Assembly: GCA_945861445.1 (NCBI GenBank)
Contig: CAMAVF010000021.1
Coordinates: forward strand, 1-33,776
Reading direction: 5' to 3'
Length of the DNA stretch: 33,776 bases
From: Planctomicrobium piriforme
GTDB lineage: Bacteria; Planctomycetota; Planctomycetia; Planctomycetales; Planctomycetaceae
A program made the position numbers and the translations under genes. Shown piece after piece: positions 8,732 to 15,883 of the stretch (the first letter of the stretch is position 1; the number at the start of each line of letters is the position of its first letter). The notes under the pieces were generated by a model. It searched no databases. It saw only the letters and a program-made list of their open reading frames with translations, and was not told the DNA's origin.

Positions 8732-9865
8732 TCAGTTCGGCAGAACCAGTTCCTGACCTTCGCGGACGGCGTCGGGGCTGGCCAGCAACTCCCGATTGGC
8801 AGCGAAAATATCTGAGGCCCGTTTCGGATTGCCATAAGCCTTTTGCGAGATCTTTTCCAGCGAATCCCCCTTGCGGACCTGATAGACTCGAGCGTCGGCG
8901 GTGGCGGTCGGAGCTCCATCTGTCGTGGGTGTGACCGTCGGGGCGATAAATCCTTCACCTTCCGGGTCGATCGGCTTGCGAGTGCGGTTGGTCGGTTGCG
9001 AGCGGTTGTTGGAAAACGGCAGGCGGCTCGGTGAGAACAGCTTGCGGGCATCTCGAGTTTGTGTGGGAACGACGGGGGTCGGCGCGGCGACTTGGTCTGC
9101 CGCCTTGTCAGGTTGTGCTTCGCGTTCCGTGGCAATCCCGTCACCGGCCGGTGTAATCGGCTCGATGGCGCTGACGTCGGTGATCGTGCCTCGCACCTTC
9201 TCTGGATGTCCCGCCAGCGACTTGGGTGCGAAGGGCGATGTGGCCGGTGCTTGAGCTTTGCGGGCCACCTTGTTCTTCGCGGGAATGACTATCGTCGTCC
9301 CCAGCGGCAATCGATTCGGATCGGTCAGGACATCCCGATTGGCCTCGTAGATCTCCTGGAAGCGTCCCTGGCTGCCCAGATAGTGTTCGGCGATCGTCGA
9401 CAACGATTCGCCACTTTGGATGACGTGGGTCTGTAGCGCCGCCGTGTGTGCCGTTTCGGGTGTTCGGTGCGGTGACACCGCTCGTGGCGCCACGGGAATG
9501 GCGTCAGAATTCGTGGCGCGTAAGTCTCGTGCCAGGTCTGAGTGGCCATTGGGGTTTCGGGCGACCTGGAACGGATCGTCCTCTTCGAGCCACTTCGGCG
9601 GGACCGTGTGGGCCGGCCGGTCATTGTCGCTCAAGCCTTCCGTGCTTCCGTTGGAAGGCGCTGCCGGCGCATCGTCCTGGTCGAACTCGATATCACCCAT
9701 GTAGGGTGTGCTCGGACGTTCGGCGATGCGTTCGTCGAGCTTTTTGGCGGTTTGGAGCACGGGTTTGCGAGGCACCACATTGGGTTCGCGACGGAACAAC
9801 AAAGCTCCGACGACACCCAGAACCAGCACTCCCAGAGAAAGTCCGACTTTCAAATCTCGCTGCAT
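8732..9865 (-). CDS. Membrane-anchored protein with two LysM domains
   Basis: This 377-aa protein has one N-terminal transmembrane segment (about residues 6-24), then a long, low-complexity, probably periplasmic region rich in Pro, Ala and Thr. Two LysM domains sit at about 146-195 and 327-377. Both show the usual pattern (QSGESLSTIAEHYLG and RKGDSLEKISQKAYG, ending in an IVIP/LVLP strand). LysM binds glycan chains with N-acetylglucosamine, so the protein probably links the inner membrane to the peptidoglycan layer. A GTG at 9880 would add five residues, but ATG 9865 has GAGGG well placed upstream. Its partner in the cell is unknown. Confidence 0.88.
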   Translation of the reverse strand: MQRDLKVGLSLGVLVLGVVGALLFRREPNVVPRKPVLQTAKKLDERIAERPSTPYMGDIEFDQDDAPAAPSNGSTEGLSDNDRPAHTVPPKWLEEDDPFQVARNPNGHSDLARDLRATNSDAIPVAPRAVSPHRTPETAHTAALQTHVIQSGESLSTIAEHYLGSQGRFQEIYEANRDVLTDPNRLPLGTTIVIPAKNKVARKAQAPATSPFAPKSLAGHPEKVRGTITDVSAIEPITPAGDGIATEREAQPDKAADQVAAPTPVVPTQTRDARKLFSPSRLPFSNNRSQPTNRTRKPIDPEGEGFIAPTVTPTTDGAPTATADARVYQVRKGDSLEKISQKAYGNPKRASDIFAANRELLASPDAVREGQELVLPN

Positions 9866-10453
9866 GTTAACCACCCTCACTTGAGAAAATGATCTCTTCT
9901 ACTGAGGTATGTGTCATAAACAGGCTGCGTGCGCGCCGCTTTCTCCAAAAAACAACATTCTGTGGAGATTTTGCCTCAAGCTGTACCGAATGGTGCAATC
10001 GCGCGGGACTTGCGGGGGTCTGGCGGCGACATTCTTGAGTCATTTTTGAATCTCTCGAAACATTTTTTCGCCCCCCTGGCGATGATGCCAGCGCCTTTTT
10101 GAAAAACCGGAATGGCAGCCCAGTTTTGGTGAAGTCGGTCAACCCTTGTCAGAAGGACTGGCACTCCTGCCCGTCTGTAGCCGCACTCGCCAGAGTGCGG
10201 GCGATCAACACCCCGACCCGCGTTCTGGCGAACGCGGTTACAGCCAATCGAATTGCCGTCCTTGTAATCACCCGACTCTCCCTCACAACCGTCACAACCA
10301 GATCGCATCCAAACGTAGTTTCCTGTTGCGGCGTGCTGGGTTCCGGGTGCCGCTCTCGCTACACTGCTACAGCACTCTGCAAGACATCACGACAGTCCGT
10401 CCCCTCACCCCGCCGATCCGCCGGTCGAGATCGCCTTCAGGAAAGGGCCGCCG
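9866..10453. other. Gene-free divergent region carrying a palindromic repeat pair
   Basis: This 588-bp stretch separates the LysM gene (minus) from the MFS gene (plus). Open frames in it overlap the flanking genes and show no domain features. The repeat pair at 10175-10243 is the only clear structure. The purine-rich CAGGAAAGGG just before 10454 is the likely ribosome binding site of the MFS gene. No convincing promoter was identified. Confidence 0.6.
10175..10243. repeat. REP/BIME-like pair of palindromic units
   Basis: Two 26-nt units lie in inverted orientation 17 nt apart. Each forms its own hairpin: 10181-10200 pairs CCGCACTC with GAGTGCGG, and 10218-10237 pairs CCGCGTT with AACGCGG. 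The units are diverged inverted copies of each other, and both end in CTGTAG/TTACAG. This is the architecture of a bacterial interspersed mosaic element, a class linked to RAYT transposases. A RAYT-type gene lies at the right end of this window. Confidence 0.65.
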
Positions 10454-12220
10454 GTGACCAATTCGATTTTGCCCACCCACGAACGTCCTTCGCATTGCCG
10501 CTGGTATCTGGTGGCGGCCGCCACGTTGATGTCGTCGTTGATGTATCTGGACCGCTTCTGTGTGACATTCGCGCAATCGTTCATTCAGGAAGATTTGGGC
10601 CTGTCCGCCTACGAGACGTCCTGGATCATCAGTTGCTTTTTTTGGACCTACGCCCTGGCCCAGATCCCTTCGGGCTGGTTAAGCGACCGTTGGGGCGGAC
10701 GCTTGACCCTGACGGTCTATATCCTGTCGTGGTCTCTGTTCATCATGCTGCTGGGATGGTCGACGTCCCTCTGGTTCCTGCTGGCCATGCAGTTGGGTAA
10801 CGGACTCGCCCAGTCGGGTGCGTATCCCACAAGTGCCAGTCTGTTAAGCCGCTGGATGCCCCTGGGGACTCGCGGGGTTGCCAGCAGTATCGTGGCGTTC
10901 GGCGGTCGCCTGGGAGGCGCGCTGGCACCGATCCTCACGGCTGGCCTGATCGTCTTGTTTGTTCCGGTCACCACATCTTCGCTGTTGACGCCCGGGCAGG
11001 TCTTTGTTTCCGAAGCCGGTCCCCTCAGCACCCGCCTGGCTGCAGGTGCCGTTGAAAATTCAACCGTCCCCCAGTTTGCGTTGCTGCGTTCCGTCTGGCT
11101 CAATCTGCCCGAATCGACCCAGGGCGTGGTCCAGCAACTTGCAAAAAGACAGCAGTCGCTCGCTCCCGTTGAAGCGGGCGCCAAGAACCCGCTGCGGATT
11201 TCCGTGAGTCCCGAAGAAATCACCGAGCTGACCACGGGGTTGAATACGGCGTTGAAACATCCCGGCCTGGTGCCCCCCAAGGAGATTCACGAACTCAAAC
11301 TGACGCCTCAAGCGACGAACTTGTTGTCGCGGCAGGCGCAGGGAACCAGCTTGACGCCCGATGAAACGACCAGGTTGAATCGACTGGTCCTGGAGGCCGC
11401 TTTCCCTAATGGAATTGGAAAAGTCTACGTCAAAGGTTGGCGATACGTCTTTACGGTCTATGGAGTGGCGGGAATCCTGGTCGCCTTGCTGTTCGCGTTG
11501 GTGGCCCGCAATCGTCCCGAGGAACAGTCGTGGTGCAACGCGGCCGAACTGGCTCGCATCAATGCCGGCCGCATCCCCAGCGCTCCGCGTGCTGCCCCGG
11601 CCAAATTGAATTGGAAACGCGTCCTGAAAAGCCGCAGCTTGTGGCTGTCGTCGATCTCGCAATACGGCACGAATATCGGCTGGTTCTTCGTGGCGGCCAA
11701 GTTGCCGGAGTATCTTGATAAGGTCCATCATGTCGAAATCATTCAACGCGGAACTTATACCAGCATGCCAATGCTGGCAGGCATGGTAGGCATGCTGCTG
11801 GGTGGTGTCTTGACCGACTGGTTGCGATTCCGGCTGGGCGTTCGCTGGGGTCGGGCGTTGCCGATGGCGCTGACGCGGTTCGGGGCGGCCGCGGCCTATA
11901 TTGCCTGCGTTTTTACCAATGATCCACTGATTGCGACCTTGTTGTGTTGTGCGGTGGCATTTTTCACCGATCTGGGTGTTGCGGCGTCGTGGGCCTTTTG
12001 TCAGGACGCCGGAGGACGTTATGTCGGTGTGATCCTGGGCTTTGGCAACATGTGGGGCAATGTGGGTGCCGCGATGGCGTCGCAGTTCTATGTCATCGCC
12101 CTGGATTGGAGTCACAACAATTGGAATGCCTGTTTCCTGCTGTGTGCCTCGGCATTCATTGTTTCCGGGTTTGCCGGGTTGTTCATCGATGCGTCCCGGC
12201 CCATTGTTGAAGATGACTAG
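10454..12220 (+). CDS. MFS transporter with a large periplasmic insertion
   Basis: This 588-aa major facilitator superfamily protein has TM1-TM5 within about residues 17-172. The motif-A-like loop GWLSDRWGGR at 74-83 between TM2 and TM3 fixes the cytoplasmic side. TM6 begins at GWRYVFTVYG (328-337), and six more helices follow. Residues from about 175 to 325, between TM5 and TM6, form a hydrophilic insert of about 150 residues that should face the periplasm. Overall it resembles the anion/organic-acid branch (hexuronate, glucarate and similar symporters), but the substrate is not identifiable. The start is GTG 10454, preceded by AGGAAAGGG. A regulator remnant lies immediately downstream. Confidence 0.88.
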   Translation: MTNSILPTHERPSHCRWYLVAAATLMSSLMYLDRFCVTFAQSFIQEDLGLSAYETSWIISCFFWTYALAQIPSGWLSDRWGGRLTLTVYILSWSLFIMLLGWSTSLWFLLAMQLGNGLAQSGAYPTSASLLSRWMPLGTRGVASSIVAFGGRLGGALAPILTAGLIVLFVPVTTSSLLTPGQVFVSEAGPLSTRLAAGAVENSTVPQFALLRSVWLNLPESTQGVVQQLAKRQQSLAPVEAGAKNPLRISVSPEEITELTTGLNTALKHPGLVPPKEIHELKLTPQATNLLSRQAQGTSLTPDETTRLNRLVLEAAFPNGIGKVYVKGWRYVFTVYGVAGILVALLFALVARNRPEEQSWCNAAELARINAGRIPSAPRAAPAKLNWKRVLKSRSLWLSSISQYGTNIGWFFVAAKLPEYLDKVHHVEIIQRGTYTSMPMLAGMVGMLLGGVLTDWLRFRLGVRWGRALPMALTRFGAAAAYIACVFTNDPLIATLLCCAVAFFTDLGVAASWAFCQDAGGRYVGVILGFGNMWGNVGAAMASQFYVIALDWSHNNWNACFLLCASAFIVSGFAGLFIDASRPIVEDD

Positions 12221-12240
12221 AACACGCCTGGCGGAATAAG

Positions 12241-12420
12241 CAGGGGGTCCAATTGCTGGTCTCGACCGATGTGTCGATCAACGAGGTGGGCGCCCGGTGC
12301 GGTTATCACGAAGCCAAATGGCTGATCGCTCTGTTTCAGTCACAGGTGGGCATGCCCCCGGGAGCCTTTCGCCATCAGACCCGAATGGGCCGGGGAATCT
12401 CCGCGATGCCTGCCAAGTAG
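12241..12420 (+). pseudogene. Remnant of an AraC/XylR-type transcriptional regulator (C-terminal HTH only)
   Basis: Read in the frame of 12241, this stretch encodes the end of an AraC-family DNA-binding domain: LLVSTDVSINEVGARCGY, then an FQSQVGMPPGAFRHQTR-like stretch and a stop at 12418-12420. The pattern 'LL-x-T-x-hydrophobic-S-I-x-E-V-x-x-x-C-G-Y' and 'G-x-P-P-x-x-[FY]-R' is the second helix-turn-helix of this family. The N-terminal part is missing. A stop lies in this frame at 12208-12210 and no good start follows it. It abuts the MFS stop at 12220. I infer a deletion that removed most of a regulator gene. Confidence 0.7.
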
Positions 12421-12571
12421 GCTTCCAGCAACAGAATCCTGTAAGAACCAGCCGACACACCGGTAAGTCTATTTGTCAGGCGAAACGCACAGCACCCAAC
12501 ATAATGCGGGTCTTTCTGTGATCCTCGTGTTTCGCCAGCTTCTACCACTGTCAGCATCAGGAAACCAAGTC

Positions 12572-13324
12572 ATGTCACAGAAACTCGCCGATAAGGTCGC
12601 TGTCGTCACCGGGGCCTCCAAGGGCATCGGCGTTTCCATCGCGTTACATCTCGCGGCGGAAGGAGCGAAGGTCGTCGTCAATTACGCGTCGAGCAAGTCG
12701 GGAGCCGACAAAGTCGTGGCCGAGATCATTAGTCAAGGTGGCAAGGCTGTCGCCGTCCAGGCCAACATCGCCGATCAGGCCGACATTCGTCGCCTCTTCG
12801 AGGAAGCGAAGAAAGCGTTCGGGCAAGTCGACATTCTGGTCAACAACGCGGGCGTCTATGAGTTCGCACCCCTGGAAGAGGTGACTGCCGAGCACTTCCA
12901 CAAACTGTTCGATCTCAATGTGCTTGGCCTGTTGCTGACGACCCAGGAAGCGGTGAAACACTTCGGTCCGAACGGAGGCAACATTGTGAATATCAGCTCG
13001 GTGGTCGCGACATTGGCTCCGCCGACAACAGCTGTTTATAGCGCCACGAAAGCCGCCGTCGATAACTTGACCAAGTCGCTGGCCAAGGAGCTGGGACCGC
13101 GCCAGATCCGGATCAATTCCGTCAATCCGGGCATGGTCGAGACGGAAGGATTGCGTGCGGCGGGAATCCACGACAGTGAATTCCGCACGCAGAATGAGCA
13201 ACAAACGCCACTCGGACGAATCGGTCAGCCGCGGGATATCGCCCCTGCCGTCGTGTTCCTGGCCTCGTCTGACTCCGGCTGGATCACCGGTGAAACGCTA
13301 ACCATATCGGGCGGACTCAAGTAG
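12572..13324 (+). CDS. Short-chain dehydrogenase/reductase (SDR), FabG-like
   Basis: This 250-aa classical SDR has a cofactor motif TGASKGIG near residues 13-20, an NNAG motif, a catalytic Ser in the NISSV strand, and the YSATK (YxxxK) motif. It ends with GWITGETLTISGGLK, the usual SDR C-terminus. Family members are NAD(P)H-dependent alcohol or ketone oxidoreductases; closest types by feel are 3-oxoacyl-ACP-reductase-like and glucose-1-dehydrogenase-like proteins. The frame is open to 12473, but ATG 12572 has AGGAAA upstream and gives the normal family length. It seems to be transcribed alone. The substrate is unknown. Confidence 0.9.
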   Translation: MSQKLADKVAVVTGASKGIGVSIALHLAAEGAKVVVNYASSKSGADKVVAEIISQGGKAVAVQANIADQADIRRLFEEAKKAFGQVDILVNNAGVYEFAPLEEVTAEHFHKLFDLNVLGLLLTTQEAVKHFGPNGGNIVNISSVVATLAPPTTAVYSATKAAVDNLTKSLAKELGPRQIRINSVNPGMVETEGLRAAGIHDSEFRTQNEQQTPLGRIGQPRDIAPAVVFLASSDSGWITGETLTISGGLK

Positions 13325-13374
13325 GTCTGAGTCGGCCGGCTGTGTGATTTCGAGCTTGCCTTCAATGAAAACGA

Positions 13375-13416
13375 GCCTATGTACTACGTCAAAGATTAGC
13401 GGCGTAGTACATAGGC
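13375..13416. terminator. Hairpin between convergent genes (probable terminator)
   Basis: A perfect 14-bp inverted repeat (13375-13388 with 13403-13416, GCCTATGTACTACG) encloses a 14-nt loop. It sits about 50 bp after the SDR stop and about 45 bp after the stop of the convergent DUF4142 gene. There is no clear T-run. Its layout matches that of the 8661-8699 hairpin. Confidence 0.6.
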
Positions 13417-13461
13417 CCGAATCCATCGAGATGAGCTCGGTGTGGTGGGTGGCATCCCCCC

Positions 13462-14538
13462 CTATTTCTTCAACAGAGGTGCGACCGGAACGGCAGACGA
13501 AGTCTTGCTCAAGAGATCGTTGGCCTGGGCCAGATGATCAATGGCGGCACTCTCGCCTTCAGAAAACACTTTGACCAGATCGCTCGACACGTAGCGCTGG
13601 TAAACGATCAATTGATCGCGTAACGATTTGTGAATGCCAATTTGCTGAGCCAGGAAGCACGCGTCAAAGTCGGCCCCCGTCTTGTTCATCAGCATCTCTT
13701 TAGAAGATGCCAGGCTTTGGACCGCTAGCTCCCGTTCGACTTGTACCACATTGAAATCGCGTCCAACCGGCACCGCAGGTCGGGCTTCGGTGCGAACTGG
13801 CGGTGCAGTTTCCGCAGCCAGGCGCGGGCGGTCTTCTTCAGTTCGTGTCACACTGGGAGTGAGATCCGCTGCGGGTGGTTTTCCGTCAGCGAGCTGGTCG
13901 ATGACGGGTCCCACTCGGGCCGGAGTCTTGTTGGCCCGCGGGGCGTTATTGACGGCCGGAGCTTTGCTCGCCACCGGAGTCTTGTTCGCAGCCGCCCGGT
14001 TCCGGAGCACAAGCTCTTCAGCTCGAGCGTCACGAGCCGTCATATTGAGATAGTCACGCCGAATCGCCTCGGGAGCGTAGGGGCGCAATCGGTTCAGCAG
14101 CGTCGCATGATCTTTGACCATGGCCGCGGCATACTGCCGGACTGCGGGATGGTGGGCGCGATCCGCAGCCAGCTCGGCCAGGGCGATTTCTTCGTGATCG
14201 GCGAGTGCGATCCACGTCGCCATCGTGAGGTCCGGATTGCGGGTTCGGAGCACCGCACCGCGTGGTCGATTGGTGATGACCTCGGTCGGACCGGTGGTCT
14301 CGTCAGCCAAGGGTTCCACCTCGTTCCCGCGTTCATCCGTTGCGCCGTCGGTCAAGCGCGGTGGTTTATCAAGTGGTGGCTTCGGTTTCAGCAACGGGGC
14401 GGTCGTCGTGCTTGGCTGAATGGCCTCCCGAGGTTGCGCATTTTTCTTCGGCAGAGTTGACTCGATTTGCGCGAGCAAGACTGACGCGGTATTGGCCAAG
14501 GCTAAAACGCCCACGACGATGACAAGTTTGCGTGACAT
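13462..14538 (-). CDS. Secreted DUF4142-type protein with an interrupted domain
   Basis: This 358-aa protein has an N-terminal signal peptide (about residues 1-23, ending LLAQ), then a Pro/Thr/Lys-rich stretch. The first half of a DUF4142 ferritin-like helical bundle is at about 105-155 (including DHEEIALAELAADRA and the AAAMVKDHATLL helix). The second half is at about 260-345 (QSLASSKEMLMNKTGADFD, then IGIHKSLRDQL). Between them is a linker of about 100 residues, its second half (about 180-258) rich in Ala, Pro, Lys and Thr, which is not usual for the family. The DUF4142 function is not established; members are exported and often encoded near stress genes. No operon partner is evident. Confidence 0.8.
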   Translation of the reverse strand: MSRKLVIVVGVLALANTASVLLAQIESTLPKKNAQPREAIQPSTTTAPLLKPKPPLDKPPRLTDGATDERGNEVEPLADETTGPTEVITNRPRGAVLRTRNPDLTMATWIALADHEEIALAELAADRAHHPAVRQYAAAMVKDHATLLNRLRPYAPEAIRRDYLNMTARDARAEELVLRNRAAANKTPVASKAPAVNNAPRANKTPARVGPVIDQLADGKPPAADLTPSVTRTEEDRPRLAAETAPPVRTEARPAVPVGRDFNVVQVERELAVQSLASSKEMLMNKTGADFDACFLAQQIGIHKSLRDQLIVYQRYVSSDLVKVFSEGESAAIDHLAQANDLLSKTSSAVPVAPLLKK

Positions 14539-14900
14539 GACGACATCCTACGGCCCGCAGGAATTGAGATTTTCCGACCAACGTAACGAGGCAACAGTGC
14601 AAGATCGATACCATCCCCGCAAAATGACCCTGCCACGCCCTTACCGCTTCGGGCAAAACGGCCTGCGGTTTGTGAGCAGGACACCAATTCTGATCGAATC
14701 GAGCGATCTTGCGGAACCGGGTCGGTGGTCGCCGGAACGATGATCGTCGGCGGGTCAGCCTGCACGGCGAACACTCACTTTTTGGCCGGTCACAAAGTGA
14801 CCGAGAATACAAGCCCGAAGCGCAAGCGAGTGCATCCGGTTGGCTGTGGTCAATACATATGCACTCGCTTGCGCTTCGAGCTTGTATTCGTCGAAGACGT
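14539..14900. other. Gene-free stretch with a long inverted repeat
   Basis: This stretch lies between the DUF4142 start and the TrhA stop, both on the minus strand. Apart from the inverted repeat at 14805-14889 and a small palindrome CGGTCAC-AAA-GTGACCG at 14787-14803 next to it, I see no gene or clear promoter. Confidence 0.6.
14805..14889. repeat. 31-bp inverted repeat of the planctomycete 'AAGCGCAAGCGAGTG' type
   Basis: The arms 14805-14835 and 14859-14889 are inverted copies with a single mismatch (C at 14815 against the T expected from the other arm) around a 23-nt spacer. The core GAAGCGCAAGCGAGTGCA is, from memory, an abundant interspersed motif in planctomycete genomes. The repeat starts 11 bp after the TrhA stop codon, so in RNA it would form a very stable 3' stem-loop for that gene. 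Confidence 0.8.
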
Positions 14901-15575
14901 CTACGGCATCTGCGCGACATAACCGAGAATCGCGAGAAAGTGCAGGGCGCTGCCAGCCATCACCAGTACATGCCACAGCGCATGGAAGTACGCGATCCGA
15001 TGATCGAAAACCAGGAAGATCGTCCCTGCCGTATAACAGACGCCGCCCGCCAGGCCCAGGAGCAAGCCGTTGATCGGCACGACTCCCAGCAGCCAAGGGG
15101 TCGCCAGAATCGGCATCCAGCCCAGCAAGACATAAACCCAGACCGACACGGCGTTCACCTGATGGGCAAAACACACCTTCGCGACAAACCCAGTCACGGC
15201 AATCATCCACATCGCACCCAGGATGCACCAGCAGACGATCGCCGGCAGGTAGGCCACGGCCAGCGGAGTAAACGATCCCGCGATCAACACATAGATGAAG
15301 CCTTGATCGAGCGACCGAAATAACGCTCGGCGGCGCTCATCAAACGGGCCGTGAGACAACGTCGACATGGCATACACTGTCGACAGACTGGCCGTGTACA
15401 GGACACACGCGATCCCGCGTCCCCACCCATGGTACTGAAACGCAGTCATCGACAGGTAGACGGCCCCCCAGACACTCAGGACGAACCCCAAGGCATGGGT
15501 GATGAAGTTGGCCCGCTCCTCGGCTTCAGAATACATTCCAAAGGGCAGCCCCTCCGATTCGCTGACACAACTCAT
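14901..15575 (-). CDS. trhA: TrhA / hemolysin III family membrane protein (PAQR-like)
   Basis: This 224-aa protein has seven hydrophobic segments and the conserved polar motifs of the hemolysin III/PAQR superfamily: an early ERANFITHALG, a Ser-His pair in STLSHG, the D-x-G-x-x-I-Y segment leading to AGSFTP, and a C-terminal HALWHVLVMAGSALHF with the two histidines expected for the metal site. Bacterial TrhA proteins affect membrane fluidity and lipid homeostasis; cytolytic activity is not implied. The ATG at 15575 fits the family N-terminus. Long inverted repeats flank the gene on both sides (14805-14889 and 15668-15765). Confidence 0.88.
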   Translation of the reverse strand: MSCVSESEGLPFGMYSEAEERANFITHALGFVLSVWGAVYLSMTAFQYHGWGRGIACVLYTASLSTVYAMSTLSHGPFDERRRALFRSLDQGFIYVLIAGSFTPLAVAYLPAIVCWCILGAMWMIAVTGFVAKVCFAHQVNAVSVWVYVLLGWMPILATPWLLGVVPINGLLLGLAGGVCYTAGTIFLVFDHRIAYFHALWHVLVMAGSALHFLAILGYVAQMP

Positions 15576-15883
15576 AACAACTCGATCTCTGGGTTAAGCA
15601 AACAGGTTCTGACATTCGATGGCAACAAGTCAGATACTACATAGAAAAACGGAACTGGGCTGTGAACGTAGTGCAGAAGCGCGGGAACCACTGGGACAAG
15701 CCCAAGTGGCGGACAGGAAACCCGCCACCTCGCATGCCGGGGTGGTTCCCGCGCCTCTGCACTACCGTCTCGCGAGATACCTCAATTTACGGCAAAAGAC
15801 ACTTTCGCCGATCCGCGGGGTATTTTGCACAACATCGTTCAATCAATCCAGAGGGATTTGCTCTGCGTGCTCAGATTGGACGG
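15576..15883. other. Gene-free stretch with a structured inverted repeat
   Basis: This is the intergenic region between the KdpD-stub stop and the TrhA start, both on the minus strand. It contains the compound inverted repeat at 15668-15765 and nothing else that I can support. Confidence 0.6.
15668..15765. repeat. 98-nt compound inverted repeat with internal hairpins
   Basis: The outer arms 15668-15691 and 15742-15765 (24 bp) match as inverted repeats with one mismatch. Inside are a perfect 7-bp hairpin (GTGGCGG at 15706-15712 with CCGCCAC at 15722-15728) and a small TGGG/CCCA stem (15692-15695 with 15701-15704). As RNA this would fold into a long stem closed by a multi-way junction. It may be a small non-autonomous repeat or a structured 3'/5' untranslated element. 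Confidence 0.7.

Noticed and set aside
9867-10142. A 91-codon minus-strand frame upstream of the LysM gene
   Set aside because: It has no recognisable domain and ends at the LysM start; its composition looks random.
10099-10800. A plus-strand frame spanning the repeat region into the MFS gene
   Set aside because: It overlaps the well-supported MFS frame and the repeat pair; the composition is that of a shadow frame.
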